Assembly: GCA_946902985.2 (NCBI GenBank)
Contig: OX336389.2
Span: 281,463,527 to 281,527,526 of the forward strand
Reading direction: 5' to 3'
DNA from: Meconema thalassinum
Taxonomy: Eukaryota; Arthropoda; Insecta; Orthoptera; Tettigoniidae
DNA: 64,000 nt
The notes beneath the pieces are model-generated. The model worked only from the letters and a program-made list of their open reading frames with translations, was not told the origin of the DNA and did not search any database. This document shows, piece by piece, positions 31,901 through 43,826 of the stretch. Within the stretch, counting starts at the first letter, position 1. Every line of letters starts with the position of its first letter. The position numbers and the translations under genes are program-made.

Positions 31901-32486
31901 TATGCCACAAATCATTCCTAGACAACACAAATATACCGGTATCCAACAGCAGTTCTCTCATATATAAAACACGTGAGAGAGCAGGAAAACCTAACGAACA
32001 TCAGGAGAGACAATATGCCACCCAAAAAGAAAAATCGGAAAAACCACAAGACCACTATGGAATTATCGGAAAGTTCCGGAGATGAAGATCAACAGCAGGG
32101 TTCGGAAATCAAGGAAATGTTCTCGGAGATCTTGACTGAACTCAGGAATCTAAAATCCCAGAGTGACGAATTTAGGCGTGAAACGAAACAAGAAATCATG
32201 TCTATCAAAGAAACCATAGAAAAGAGAGGCGAAAAATGGAAAGAGGTAAACGAGGCAGTGGAGTCAAGAATAACAAACATAGAGAACACGACGCAAGAAA
32301 AATTAAATTTGACACAAGAAAAATTAAATTTGATATCAGAAAGAATCAAAACCCTAGAGACATGGGAAGAACCAACGGAAAAAAAGGATGAGAAAGAACA
32401 ATATCGTAATTAAAGGAAAAGAACTAACGATGGAGAATGATAACAAAAAGGAAGTACGTGCAAAAGCTAAAGAGATCTTAACTTAC

Positions 32487-33879
32487 TTAATTCCTGCCGC
32501 TCCTTCCAGAGCATAGGGCCTTGGCGAAATTTCTCCACGCAGTACGGTTCCTGGCCATTCTCTTCACTTGACTCCAGTTCTTGTCCACCTCTGCAATTTC
32601 ATTTTCGATCGTCCTCTTCCAGGTCTTCTTAGGTCGACCTCGCTTCCTGGCGCCTTGAGGATTCCAGTCTAGCGCCGCCCTCTCAATAGCTCCGTCCGGC
32701 TTCCTTAGTGTGTGACCAATCCAGCGCCATTTCCTCTCCTTGATCTGGATGCTAATCGGTTGTTGATTGGTGATGGTCCAAAGATCTTCATTTGAGATTA
32801 TGTCCGGCCACCTCACATTCGTGATGCGACGCAGACATCTGTTAATGAACACCTGTAGCTGGTTGTTGATCGGTCTTGTGACTTTCCATGTTTCACAGCC
32901 GTAGAGAAGAATCGACTTTACGTTGCTATTGAAAAGGCGGAGCTTGGTCTTCCTGGAAATCTTTCTATTTCTCCAGATGGGGGTAGAGCTGGACAAAGGT
33001 ACTATTTGCCTTCCTGATACAGCTTCGAACATCTTAAACTAGTCGTGATGTCAGAATTTATCCTCATCTCTTTGGTCTTGTTGGTGTTGATCATCAGTCC
33101 TGCACGTTCTGCTTCTCTCTGCAACCTCCCCAGCTTATCTTGTGCCATAAGACAAATGTCGTCTGCGAAATCCAGATCTTCAAGCCTGTCATTTATACCC
33201 CATTGAATACCCCTCTTCCGTCCTCCCATTACCTTCTTCATCACACTATCCAGGACCAACAGGAACAGAGTGGGGGGGGAAAGGACACACCCCTGTCTCA
33301 CTCCGGAACTGACCTTTATCTTTTCTGTTAATTTGCCTTCGTGAAGAACCTGGCACTGATACCCTTCGTACATCTCTTCCATGATTCTGATGATCTTTGT
33401 TGGAATTTTATATTCCTCGAGGGTCTTCCACATGATTCTTTGATTTACGGAGTCGAAGGCTTTCTCGAAGTCAACAAATGTGAGGTAAAGGGTATTCCGC
33501 CACTCCACACTCTGCTCCAGGACGATTCGGAGGGTGTTGATGAGATCCACACAGCTGCGATGTTGTCGAAATCCAGCCTGTTCCTTCCGAAGCCTTTTTC
33601 TACGCAGTCTTTTATACGATTCAGGATGACTCTCGCCAGCACTTTGCTTGGAATGGACAGCAAGGTGATACCCCTCCAGTTGTTACAGTTTGTGGTGTCC
33701 CCTTTCTTCGGCAACTTGACTATTAACCCCTTCTTCCAGTCTGTTGGTATTTTCTCCTCCTTCCAGATCTTCTCCAACAGCGGGTGCAGCAGATCGATCG
33801 AAATATCCAGGTCTGCTTTCAGTACTTCCGCTGGGATATTATCCAGACCTGGTGCCTTCCCGCATTTCATCTGCTTCAA
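32487..33879 (-). pseudogene. RTE-like LINE reverse transcriptase, frameshifted with internal deletion
   Basis: In order on the minus strand: KAPGLDNIPAEVLKADLDIS, NNWRGITLLSIPSKVLARVI, a frameshift near 33560-33590, then TFVDFEKAFDSVNQRIMW, SSGVRQGCVLSPPTLFLLVL (an extra Pro from an eight-C run), LDFADDICLMAQD (active site intact) and MINTNKTKEM. The frame then breaks at LYQEGK and resumes at PIWRNRKISRKTKLRLFNSN. The usual YLGS-containing stretch is missing, so about 60-80 codons are deleted. The C-terminus is intact: SILLYGCETWKV, INRCLRRITNVRWPDIIS and RKWRWIGHTLRKPDGAIERA, followed by a regular stop. The enzyme is inactive because of the deletion. Confidence 0.85.
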
Positions 33880-35537
33880 CGCTGTCCGTATTTCGCCCTG
33901 AGTTGGGGAGTAGAGTCTGATGCTTGGGTCACTTTCTGCTTCCTCTTCATCTTCTCCTCGCTGCTTACTTTCTGGTCCTCTATCTCTATTAAGAACCTCC
34001 GCAAAGTGTTCTCTCCATCTTCACACGTCGTGAGGATCTCTCCCGTCTTGCTCTTCACAGGCCTAGTTTTATTAAAACCTTTCTTCGAAAGCATCTTTGT
34101 GATGCCATAGAGCTCCTTAACGTCCCCCGTTCTTGCCGCTTCTTCTGCTTTCTCCGCCTGCTCATCAATCCACCTCCTATGATCCTTACGTACACTCCCC
34201 TTTATCTCCCTGTTTGATGATGAATACTTTGCTTGTGTGAGAGCCTTCTGCTGCCTAGTCTTGCAGGTGTTGAGCTTGGCCTTAATCTCCTTCCTATAAT
34301 TTATCTTGTCCCAGGTCTGATCGGAGATCCATTCTTTTCGCAGGTAGTTCTTGTACCCGAGCTGCATCTCACTGGTTTCCACGAAGATATTCTTTACCTC
34401 GCTCCACACAGTCTCCACGTCCTTCTCTGTCTCGGAGTCCAACACCTGGAATTTATTTCTGAGCTCCAGTTTAAATTGGTCCAATCTCTGCTGGTTCTTA
34501 AGCTTGCCCACATCAAACTTGTGGTGCTGAGTGTTAAACTTTCGGCGGACTGCGACGATCTTCATGCGGAAGTTGGCAGCCACAAGATGATGGTCACTAC
34601 CAACGTCCGCTCCTCTCTTGTTCCTAACATCTTCCAAGCTTCTTCTGAACCTCCTGCTCACCGCGATGTGATCAATTTGATTTTCTGTGACTTGATCAGG
34701 AGACACCCAGGTGACCTTGTGGCACCGCCGATGAGGAAATACCGTGCCACCCATCACCAAATCCTGACTGGCGCAATATTCCGTAAATTTCTCCCCATTG
34801 TCATTCATCTCACCAAGGCCATGTTTACCCATGATCTGCTCCAAGCCCTCATTGTTTGAGCCCACCTTCGCGTTGAAGTCTCCCATAACAATGAGAATGT
34901 CCTTCTTACTTGTTTGTCTTGTGACATCTCGCAGCATTTGGTAGAATTCTTCCTTCTTCTCTGGCTCCGACTGTTCTGTAGGCGCATAGCATTGGATGAT
35001 GATCACATTCCTGATCTTTGTCTTGAACCTAGCAAACATGAGCCTACTAGAAATTGGCTTCCACTCCATAAGGCTTCTCTTTGCATTTCTGTTGAGCAGC
35101 AACCCCACTCCATCCCTGTGTTCTTCATCATTGCCCCCAGAATAGAGAAATGTAATTCCATCTGTTGTCTGTATTTCACCAAATCCTGGCCACCTCACTT
35201 CACTCAATCCTAGGATATCCAGCCCATAGTTCTTCATCTCCCGTGTCACTTGTTTCAGTCTGGTTTTCTCCATCAAGGTCCTCACATTCCAGAAACCGAT
35301 TTTCGTAGTCCTCTTCATGCCCAAAGTCGTCATCAGGTTATCCGTCCTGTTTTGTAATTTCGCTTCAGTTTCCGTAATCAGTTTATTTAAGAGGAGCGAG
35401 TGATTAACCCACTGCCTCCGAGTGCCTTGGAGGGGCTGCCACCTTAAACCTGAGGCACCAGGCTGACTTTCTGTCAGGGTTTCTTCCCTTAGCCTTTGAA
35501 GAATCAACTCCAAACTACAAGGCAGCAGTTGTTTCAC
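33876..35537 (-). CDS. RTE-like LINE N-terminal polyprotein with AP endonuclease, 553 codons open
   Basis: The endonuclease starts at KIGFWNVRTLMEK and shows the N of FWNVR, the E of LSEVRWPG, MGDFNAKVG, QIDHIAVS and the SDHHLVAANF motif, so the APE catalytic set is present. It would nick genomic DNA to prime reverse transcription. The C-terminal third (EVKNIFVETSEMQLG, ARTGDVKELYGITKMLSKKG) is the linker into RT, followed by FNKTRPVKSKTGEIL. The frame is uninterrupted for 553 codons and then runs out where the next RT frame (KQMKCGKAPGLDNIPAEVLK) takes over, indicating a frameshift near 33880. The most likely true start is MKRTTKIGFWNVRT or upstream of it. Confidence 0.85.
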   Translation of the reverse strand: MKQLLPCSLELILQRLREETLTESQPGASGLRWQPLQGTRRQWVNHSLLLNKLITETEAKLQNRTDNLMTTLGMKRTTKIGFWNVRTLMEKTRLKQVTREMKNYGLDILGLSEVRWPGFGEIQTTDGITFLYSGGNDEEHRDGVGLLLNRNAKRSLMEWKPISSRLMFARFKTKIRNVIIIQCYAPTEQSEPEKKEEFYQMLRDVTRQTSKKDILIVMGDFNAKVGSNNEGLEQIMGKHGLGEMNDNGEKFTEYCASQDLVMGGTVFPHRRCHKVTWVSPDQVTENQIDHIAVSRRFRRSLEDVRNKRGADVGSDHHLVAANFRMKIVAVRRKFNTQHHKFDVGKLKNQQRLDQFKLELRNKFQVLDSETEKDVETVWSEVKNIFVETSEMQLGYKNYLRKEWISDQTWDKINYRKEIKAKLNTCKTRQQKALTQAKYSSSNREIKGSVRKDHRRWIDEQAEKAEEAARTGDVKELYGITKMLSKKGFNKTRPVKSKTGEILTTCEDGENTLRRFLIEIEDQKVSSEEKMKRKQKVTQASDSTPQLRAKYGQR

Positions 35538-35755
35538 CAGAGCCCCGTTAGCCGTAATTTCTTCAGGGTTCCTGTAGGGCCTTCACAGCTACCGTAGCGG
35601 TCTTGAGGCACACAAAGTCCCCACTGTACTTCACCCCTACAGGCAATCCCCTACTTAATTACGTTGCCCATCTCCCACGACGAGGACAAGGGGTTGGATT
35701 TGTGGGAGACAAAGAGATCTTGGTGAAGATAAAAATGCAGATGTTGAAATAGAGA

Positions 35756-35901
35756 AGCAAAGCAAGCAAGCTTGTAGTTTAACGTGACCGTTAATCTCAA
35801 GATCATGAGCCACGGGACCTCCTTTTTACGTGGAATCCGAACCACAGGACATGGCATTTCACTTCGAAAATCTCACATGCATTGACCGGGAATTAAACCC
35901 G
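35756..35901 (-). repeat. tRNA-derived SINE (family D) with 11-bp target duplication
   Basis: The 146-bp copy is flanked by tgaaatagaga (35745-35755 and 35902-35912). Its sequence is the reverse complement of the SINE at 60051-60241 (shared cgtggaatccgaaccac complement), but it is 5'-truncated within the tRNA head after the B box (complement gggaattaaaccc). The tail reads cttgctttgctt on the minus strand. Confidence 0.88.
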
Positions 35902-36239
35902 TGAAATAGAGAACATGACATACATAGGGAAAGATAAAAACAACAGAGGGATCTTGAGAGTCACCTTCAAGAACTTCACAGACAAGTTAAGAATAGTTCG
36001 AAACAAGGCGACGCTAATAGGGCAAGACGTCTATATAGACGACGACCTTACTAAGAATGAGAGAGAGATTCAAGCAGCACTAAGAAGCAGAGCCAGAGAA
36101 CGGAGAAATAAAGGCAACAACGAAGTAAAAGTTGGATGTCAGAAGATCCTTCTAAATGGCCACTGGACAAAATGGAATGACCTAAACACAAAAGATCTAA
36201 ACACAAAAAACTGAGCACCAACAACCAGGAGGTGATGTG

Positions 36240-39082
36240 CACTAAACAGTCGGTACACAAGGAGAACAAGGAAGAACTAATAATCGCCACCTGGAATGTA
36301 AGGACTCGGAGAACGGAAGAAAGAGAAACGGAATTAAAGAATGCATTAGCTGACCTGAAATTCGATATACTAGGTCTTAGTGAGGTTAGAAAATAAGGAC
36401 AGGAAATAATTGAAACACTGGAAGGAGATACATTCAGCTACATAGGCGAAACGAAAGGACAGAGAGGAGTGGGATTCATAATAAAGAAGAAACAAAAACA
36501 TTGCATTAAAGAAGTTCAAGGGGTCACAGAGGATAGCTGTACTATCCCTGAAATTAAAGAGACATACCTTCACAATTATCCAAGTCTATGCTCCCACAGA
36601 AGCTAGTATGGAGGAAGAAATCGAACATTTCTACGACCTTCTACGAGACGCATTAAACCACTACACAGCCCATAGAACCATTGTAATGGGGGACTTCAAT
36701 AGTAAAATAGGCAATCAAGAAATTGAGGAAGAGGAGCCGATAGGACCTTACGGCTATGGATCCAGAAACGAACGAGGGGACAGGCTTATACAATTCGCAC
36801 AGGGACAAGGACTAAAAATCTTTAATACCTTTTTCAAGAAAAACCCAAGCAGTAGGTGGACATGGATAGCACCAAATGGGAAAACAAGGAATGAAATGGA
36901 CTTCATACTAGCAGACAGACTAGAGGGCATCAAAGATATCCAGGTGATCAATGGTCTAAAACTTGACACTGATCACAGAATGGTTCGAATGAAAATGCTT
37001 ATTCCAAAGAAACAATGCCCATACGTTAAAACCCAAAGGTTCGACCCGGAAAGAACCAACCGAATCCAATACACAGAGAAACTGAAGAAGAACCTGCAAG
37101 GGCTGGAAGAACAAGAGGAGATGAGCACACAGAACCTATATGATAAACTGGAGAAGTGCATTCATAAGCTGCTACAGAATCCTCTATTGGGGTGAAAAAG
37201 TCAGGAAAGGGAAATAAGCTGAAAGAATGCACCAGACGACTGATTGACGAGAGGGAGAAATTAAAACGGGAAGCAGAAACCAACCATCAGAAAAAGACAG
37301 AGTATGCGGAATTGAACAAACGCACAAAAAGAGAAATCCGAAAGGACATCCGAGATCACAACACCGAAATTGTCAAGAAGGCTATAGAAAGATAGACATC
37401 AGTAAGAAAGATCAGGAAAGAAATATCAGATGGCAAACACTGGATATTAGGAGTGAAGGATGTAAAAGAAAATAGACTAGCTTCAAGAGAAGAGATACTG
37501 CGACATGCCACGGAATTCTACGAGAAACTATACTCCAGCTCCCTCGAGAGGGAAAGTATGATTCAAAATTTGAATAATCCGAAGGGTCACCAGAAAGAGG
37601 AAATACCCCCCATCCTTCAAAGCGAGGCGAGTGCAGCAATAAAAGAAACAAAAAATGAAAGATGCCCAGGTGACGATGGTATATTTAACGAATACCTAAA
37701 ATGGGGAGGTGAGGAACTTGTAGCAATCATCACTCGACTCTTCAACACAATACTCCAATCTGAAAAAATACCAGCGGAGTGGAAACTAAGCACTATAATC
37801 CTGCTCCATGAAAAAGGAGCTAAAGACGACATTAACAACTATAGACCGATAAGTCTGCTGCCAAGTCTATACAAACTGTTCACAAAAATATTAACCAAGA
37901 GAATGTCAAAATCACTAGAGGAAAACCAACCTATAGAACAAGCAGGTTTCAGATCAGGATTCAGCATGGTGGACCACCTCCAAACAGTAAACCAACTCAT
38001 CGAAAAACTGCAAGAATTCAACCTTAAAACCTATATTGCATTTATAGACTATAACAAAGCCTTTGACTCCGTGGAACACACATGTTCTAGAGGCCCTAGA
38101 GAACCAAAACATACAGAAAAGGTATATCAGACTTCTAGCAAAAATCTACGAGAGTAGCCAGGCAAACATACGGACAGAAATGGAGGGAAAACACTTCGAT
38201 CTAGAGAGAGGAGTGAAACAAGGAGACCCCCTCTCACCATAACTATTCACTTGTCTGCTAGAAAACCAATTCCGGAAAATGAAATGGAAAACAAGACACG
38301 GCATCAACCTAGATGGACAAAACCTGACACACCTACGGTTTGCAGACGACATCATACTCATGGCAAAATCTGCATCAGACTTAGAACAAATGGTAACAGA
38401 ATTAAACAAGGTCAGCAAAGAAGCTGGCCTAACCATGAACCCGAGTAAAACTAAACTGATGACAAATGCGACAGAAAAACCAGTAAACATTGACGGTGAA
38501 ACATTAGAGTATGTCCAGGACTATGCATACCTAGGTCAAAACATTTCATTCCATAATACGGAGAAAGAAATCAAAAGAAGAATTGGGCAAGCATGGAAAA
38601 AATTCTGGTCCTTGAAATTCATTTTAGGAGATAAATCTCAGAAACTAAGTCTGAAAACTCAAGTTCTAGAGAAATGTGTAATCCCAGTAATGCTGTATGG
38701 ATGTCAAACAGGATCACTAACTTCGTAGCAGAGAAAAACTCTCCAGATAGTCCAACGCAGGATGGAACGAAAAATCCTCAATATCACGCTGAAAGACAGA
38801 ATACGGAACGAGGAGATACGCAGAAGAACCAGTATTAAAGACGTCATCAACACAGCGGACAGACTAAAATGGAAATGGGGAGGCCACATAGCGAGGATGG
38901 AGCATAGAAGGTGGACGCCCAGACTAACAATGTGGGACCCCAGAACCGGCAGGAGAAACGTAGGAAGACAGAGGACACGCTGGGCTGACACATTCAAGAA
39001 ATTTGTCGGACCACAATGGACAAGAAGAGCAAGAGACAGACAAGAGTGGAAGACCCTAGAGATGATCCTTTTCAAAACATAG
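36240..39082 (+). pseudogene. LINE ORF2: AP endonuclease plus reverse transcriptase, degraded
   Basis: The endonuclease domain starts ELIIATWNVRTR (about 36275) and has LGLSEVRK followed at once by a stop (36394-36396). It continues with VMGDFNSKIG near 36690 and the TDHRMV motif near 36967. The RT follows with KNERCPGDDGIFNEYLKWGG, NNYRPISLLPSLYK, EQAGFRSGFS and AFIDYNKAFDSVE. After a frameshift come GVKQGDPLSP and a stop in place of the following residue, then LRFADDIILMA (active site intact), MNPSKTKLM and YAYLGQNI. The tail has LKWKWGGHIARMEHRRW and RTRWADTFKK. Multiple stops and shifts show it is dead, but the domain order is complete. Confidence 0.85.
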
Positions 39083-39462
39083 TATATACGAGGAAAGGAA
39101 AGGAGCAACTCAGTGCTACATAGTGAACCCTTAAATACAATAGCGATAATGTATTGAGGACAGTTAAAACTGTACTAAAATAAAGTGAACGTGCTAGAAA
39201 CATTAACAATTTTGCAAATATTAGATATAAGAACAAGAATACAGAACATAGACAATACTGTAACTAGGTTAGGAATAGGTATATCAATAGCTATAAGAAC
39301 AATTCAAGAACAGAGACTAACATGCCAGAAAAGTGCACCACTAGGTGCCTCACTACTCTTTAGGACTGCTCACCTAATGAGTGTAATGGAGCAAAATCCC
39401 TGCCTAGACAGGAGGCCATTGCCCTTAGGAGATTAAAGGGCTGTATTTATTATTATTATTAT

Positions 39463-41348
39463 ATTGTTGTTAAAAGGGGAAGAACAGCAAGGTCATGTCC
39501 CAAAATTACTGTTTTCATTTGCAATATAATTACACCACTGAATACTGGCAGCAGAAATCAGGATAGGTCTATTTAAAAATACACAGTATCATTATTTGAG
39601 TGATGCCATAGGATAACATTGAACATTGTATTGCCATTCATAAGTGAGGAAATGCAATATACCTGGGTAGTTAACTGCCATAAGGTACAGTTTAGCTGAC
39701 TAACCCTGCATAATTTGACAAGCTGAAGTATTACATTTAATTTCAAGCTAACAAGAAGGAAAATGTTCTTTTTGTACTATTTGGTTGTATTGTGCTGATC
39801 AAGTAACAAGGAGAGGTATTTAATTTTCAGTCTTCCTGGTCAAATCTCTCAAAGCTGTACAATTTTAAATTCAATATTTACAACAGTGTAACCACAACAG
39901 CTATCACAAATCAAGTGGCTTGTATTCTCACAGTCCAGATAGTGCTCATAAGGTACAGAAAGTAAAATAAAACTGTGCACATTAGGCAGTGAAGGATGAG
40001 GGAGTGGGTCTTCACTGATTAATCCAAAATGGACTTCATTTAATAATTATGAACCCAGTGAACCCAGAAAGAAGAGAATGAGATCCAAAGTGGGTCTATA
40101 AGATTTATTGGTGAATTTTATTGCAGACCTATTCTCCTTGATCTCACCAAACTGTCTCTTCCACCCCTTAAAATAGCAAACATTCAAAATCTTGATGCAT
40201 AACTATGTAGTTTACTACTGATTGGTATAATGTATGCTATTCTGCATAGTCACAATTGCACAACTGACTCTGTGGTGATAATACCTTGGGTGTAAATTAT
40301 CTGTCCTGGGGTGTTAACACATAGTAATAACCAATTACAAGTCAAATGTTAATCACAGACAACATTTCTTACAAGAAATTCTCCAGATTTGCTGGGAATG
40401 ACCTTTGGTCAACTGATTCAATTTAAACCTATCACTTCCCAGAAATCTAATGACGTTTTGTACTCAAGTTTAACTGGCAGTCTGGTTTAAAGTACTGAGG
40501 AGTATGCTTACAGCTCTGTACTAAGGACAATGATCAGTCTGAAAATATTAGGATTGATATAATCTGCTAACACAATTAAACTTTATCTCATTGAAAAAGC
40601 AGAACTTTTCAGAGAATATGGTTATCCTATATTCCTATGCCTACAACATAACGTAGTCAAGAAACTACTATACATGTTCACAAATGTTGTTATCTGAAAC
40701 ATTTTCTATAAAAATGGTAAAATATCTCACATCAATACTGCACAAATCATACTTATCTCACTTCCATCTTTGCCTTGAAATAGCAAAATTATGGCTCTGT
40801 TGAAGGAAATAGGAATCCATACAGATAAATATAGACATAGGAAATAGGGCCCAACATTGTTAGTGACTTCATTGCTTTGAAAAGGTAACACACCACTGAC
40901 TGCTCAATGAATTATAAAACATCTGCATCTTCTTGTCAACTTTCGGTCATATAAAAATACCAAATGGCATAAACTTTCAAACATGGAAGAGTTGTGAGAA
41001 GGGGACAGGTATACTTCATTCCACTGAAAAAAGGCAACAATTTAATAAAATGGAACTTCACAGGGTAAGCTAAATGCTCAAGCACCAAACTATTATGACA
41101 TACTACTACGAAAACAGTAAGAATGAATTTCTTTGAAGAGTCCAAAAGAAGGAACTATAATGTTTTGTATTTCTAAAATATGTGCTTTCGTAACAATAGA
41201 TTATGTCCATACTTAGGCGATTCCATGGAATTTGACGGGTGGAGATAATTGCGCGTCTCCTTTGTAAGTCCAATTTCTTAAGAAAGGAAGTGTTACAACA
41301 CTTGCATTTAAAACTATTTCTTGGTCCCTCCTCCTGGTACACAAGTAA
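39463..41348. other. Intergenic sequence, no gene recognised
   Basis: AT-rich, with no protein-like frame and no paired repeat ends. The start (aggggaagaacagcaaggtca) resembles the tail side of the long SINE family, as does 44524-44560. Confidence 0.5.
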
Positions 41349-41477
41349 TCACGTAAGTAAAGTGTCGTCCAAATCTTCTTCCTTGCCTTCAGGTTGATTT
41401 GCTACCTTCCGTAGGACCTTGCTAATGACGTCACTTAAAGATTCTCTTGCACCAAGATCCAGTAGATTCAAGCAGCG
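41349..41477 (-). CDS. Candidate terminal exon of an unidentified host gene
   Basis: On the minus strand a good acceptor (ttgtatttcag, complement 41478-41488) opens a 42-codon frame beginning RCLNLLDLGARESLSDVISK and ending KEEDLDDTLLT before TGA (41349-41351). The composition is unlike neighbouring TE debris: balanced codons, a predicted amphipathic helix and an acidic tail. It does not match any TE protein I know. It may be the last exon of a host gene whose other exons lie beyond the TE-filled region on the minus strand. I do not recognise the family, and a chance open frame is possible. Confidence 0.4.
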   Translation of the reverse strand, partial: RCLNLLDLGARESLSDVISKVLRKVANQPEGKEEDLDDTLLT

Positions 41478-41938
41478 CTGAAATACAAATAATTACAATA
41501 CAATATCATACAACTAAGCAGAAAAAAGCAACTCAATACTGATGACAATTGCAGGGTTTTTAGTAGTGTAACCTCGTTAAGGAAAAAAAAAACTTTTTAA
41601 AGGAACCAACCAAGCCTTTATAGTGTGGCAAGTTAGACCTGGCCTATCGTGGCGAATTCTTGTCAAGGAGGGGAAGTGGTGGGATCACTAGGTGCGCACG
41701 CGATTTCCCCGCTTTGCTGCAACAGCTGTTTGAAGCTGCTCGCTGCTTGTCATAGTTATATTATGTTATGCAAGCATAAAGTATCAAATAGAAGCGTTCT
41801 CAGTGACATAGCATTGGTATCTCAAATGAAATGCTCTCATGTTATTCAATACATGTTGAACAAATGAGTATAAAGTGGAAATTACACGGGGAAAATAATG
41901 GAATAAATAAAATAAGTAAAAATATAATGTAACACTAA
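41478..41938. other. Spacer between candidate exon and transposase fragment
   Basis: Would be intron if the 41349-41477 exon is real. Nothing else was recognised. Confidence 0.4.
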
Positions 41939-42215
41939 CAGAGCACCGGTAACAAAACCAGATTCGCTTCCTGCGTGAACAATTATTAACCGAGGACCCT
42001 TCGACACCGGAACTGTGGCACTAGTCTCTCCTGACTGCCAACAATATGTAGTTGTGCGAGTTGAATGTAGACAAGTTTCATCCAGATAGATTGTCCTGCC
42101 TTCATTCCGAAACTGCCTGAGAGTTCTAAGATACTTTGCTCTCCATGCTGCGATCTCGGGTTTTTCTATTAAAATTCTTCTATTGCTAGGGATAGGAAAA
42201 CTTAGCGATCGCGAA
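41939..42215 (-). pseudogene. DDE (IS630/Tc1-type) transposase fragment, central part
   Basis: Minus-strand frame: RRILIEKPEIAAWRAKYLRT, then RNEGRTIYLDETCLHS (first catalytic Asp in YLDET), and VSKGPRLIIVHAGSESGF ending VTGAL. This pattern (YLDET ... G.RLIIVHAG...GF) is typical of a DDE_3 transposase family found in many insect genomes. The remaining catalytic residues are not found nearby. The matching N-terminal part lies at 45748-46105 on the same strand, separated by a 1.4-kb repeat and a hAT relic. Confidence 0.7.
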
Positions 42216-42576
42216 TTATTAAATGAAGTGATACACAGGTGGTAATTTGTTTCAATAACCCTAAAAATGGTGAAAGAAAGAAAAAAGATTTTTGAACTTC
42301 CAAAATTTCGCGAATTTTTTCATGAAAGCGCAAATTATAGATTTTTCGTCGTTTTCTTTACAGTGCACTTCCGATAATTCGCGGCAATTATTGCACGAAT
42401 TTCCGCGAATTATTGAAAACTGCAAATTATCCACAGTAATGTTTTTAAGCCTAGCCAAGAGAAAACTATTGGTTAAAATATTGAAATGTATTTTATGAAC
42501 ACGCAAAAAAAATATAAAAAAAATAATACTTTAGAACATAGTATTGTAAGACACACTATGTGGATTATACCAATAT
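42216..42576. other. AT-rich spacer with a possible pogo-type end
   Basis: At 42361 the sequence cagtgcacttccgataattcg follows TA and looks like one pogo/Tigger TIR. Flanking text has repeated 'aattcgcg' motifs. No matching second end was identified. Confidence 0.35.
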
Positions 42577-43789
42577 TAACAAGAAGTTTCGTGACGAACT
42601 AAAGAGCCTACTTTTCTTAAAATTTAAGATTCATGCCATGATTAATCTATATGGATCTATCTAGAATAATGACGAAATTGAGTCGGTAATATCAAAATTT
42701 CTAATTAGTTCGAAATACTGTATACCTGGCATAATGTAGCCTAATAGAGAACTACACTTGGCAGCCCTGGTGACAATATATTTTTAGTTCCATCTCTTAA
42801 GGTACAGAATACAAAATTTGGTTGAAGTCTAATGGATAGCATGGACGTTACATGCAGTTAAACGTTGGATCTAACAGCGCGCGTAAAATCATGTTGGCAA
42901 CAATGACATACATGTATTGGTCAGAAATAATCTGAAATAATATGATCTATTGTTGTGTCAATTTTGAATGAAATCCATTAGATAGTATAGAAGTTACATG
43001 CATTTTAAAATTGGACCTACCAGGAGGCTTAGAATCATGTTGGCAGCACTGGCGTAGGCCTATATTAGTTACTCCAAATTTATCTAGAATGCCAGGTACT
43101 ATACGTGTGCAAAGTTTAGAGCTATTGGCTTGCATACTTTATGATATATTTATATTAGGGTAACAAAAATAGAGAGAATATTTATTAACAGTTGGCAACC
43201 CTGGTTACTCTTAAGAATCGGCATAGTTTTATCTGTTATGATACACATAGCACACACGAAATTTGGTTGAAATCCAAATGATAGTATAGAGAATGTCAGG
43301 TACTATACGTGTGCATAGTTTAAAGCTGTCGGCTTGCATACTTTCTGATGTATGGGTATTTGAATAAAAAAATTGAGAGCATTCATTAACAGTTGGCAGC
43401 CCTGGTGGCTCTTAAGAATAAGCTCAGTCCTATCTGTTTATGTACACATAGCACATACGAAATTTGGTTGAAATCCAATTGATAGTGTAGAAGTTATATG
43501 CATTTAAAATTTGGACCTATCAGCAGGCTTATAATCATGTTGGCAACACTGCCATGTAAGGCCTCCTGGAAATTAAACTGCAATATTAATATCTATACGT
43601 GTGCCAATTTTGAAATAGCTCCCATTCATACCTTCCAAGATATCCAACATGGAGCTCAAATTTCAATTGCGATTTTTCAGCAGTTGGTAGCACTGACATC
43701 ATTTTCAAATATGGTCGTGAGATATTCAGATATAGATCTTTACTTCTGCCAAATTTTGTTTCGATTGCTGCAGCAGTTTAGGAGTTGAT

Positions 43790-43826
<37 letters not shown>

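Larger units (their letters stand above)
32480..35710 (-). mobile_element. Nearly full-length RTE-like LINE with 11-bp target duplication
   Basis: The element is 3231 bp on the minus strand, flanked by aaagagatctt (32469-32479 and 35711-35721). Its 3' end is a short aagtaagt-type tail (complement at about 32480-32490). Length, single endonuclease-RT polyprotein and lack of poly-A fit the RTE group. It interrupts ORF1 of the surrounding LINE, which resumes in frame once the element and one duplication are removed. Confidence 0.9.
31973..36211 (+). pseudogene. LINE ORF1 (coiled-coil RNA-binding protein), split by two insertions
   Basis: The first part (31973-32479, one frameshift near 32397) begins in a basic N-terminus, MPPKKKNRKNHKTT, then has a long coiled coil (EIKEMFSEILTELRNLKSQS onward) including a tandem repeat TQEKLNL. 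The frame continues NIVIKGKELTMEND and KAKEIL. After the RTE insertion it resumes at 35722 as VKIKNADVEIEN across the SINE, then MTYIGKDKNNRGILRVTFKN, DDDLTKNEREIQAALRSRAR and the end QKILLNGHWTKW. This resembles the L1-type ORF1 layout (coiled coil, RRM-like, C-terminal domain), whose product coats LINE RNA. The alternation of both insertions with continuous protein shows they are secondary. Confidence 0.75.
31901..39462 (+). mobile_element. Long LINE with ORF1 and ORF2, carrying nested RTE-like LINE and SINE
   Basis: Two genes lie in tandem: ORF1 (coiled coil, split by insertions) and ORF2 (endonuclease plus RT, with stops and frameshifts). The 3' UTR runs to an ATT-type tail at about 39447-39462. 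Without the two insertions (32480-35710 and 35756-35901) and their duplications the element would be about 4.2 kb. The 5' limit is uncertain. The clade is unresolved. Confidence 0.8.

Noticed and set aside
42361..42440. Complete pogo/Tigger-like MITE
   Set aside because: One plausible TIR start was seen after TA, but no second end could be matched by eye.
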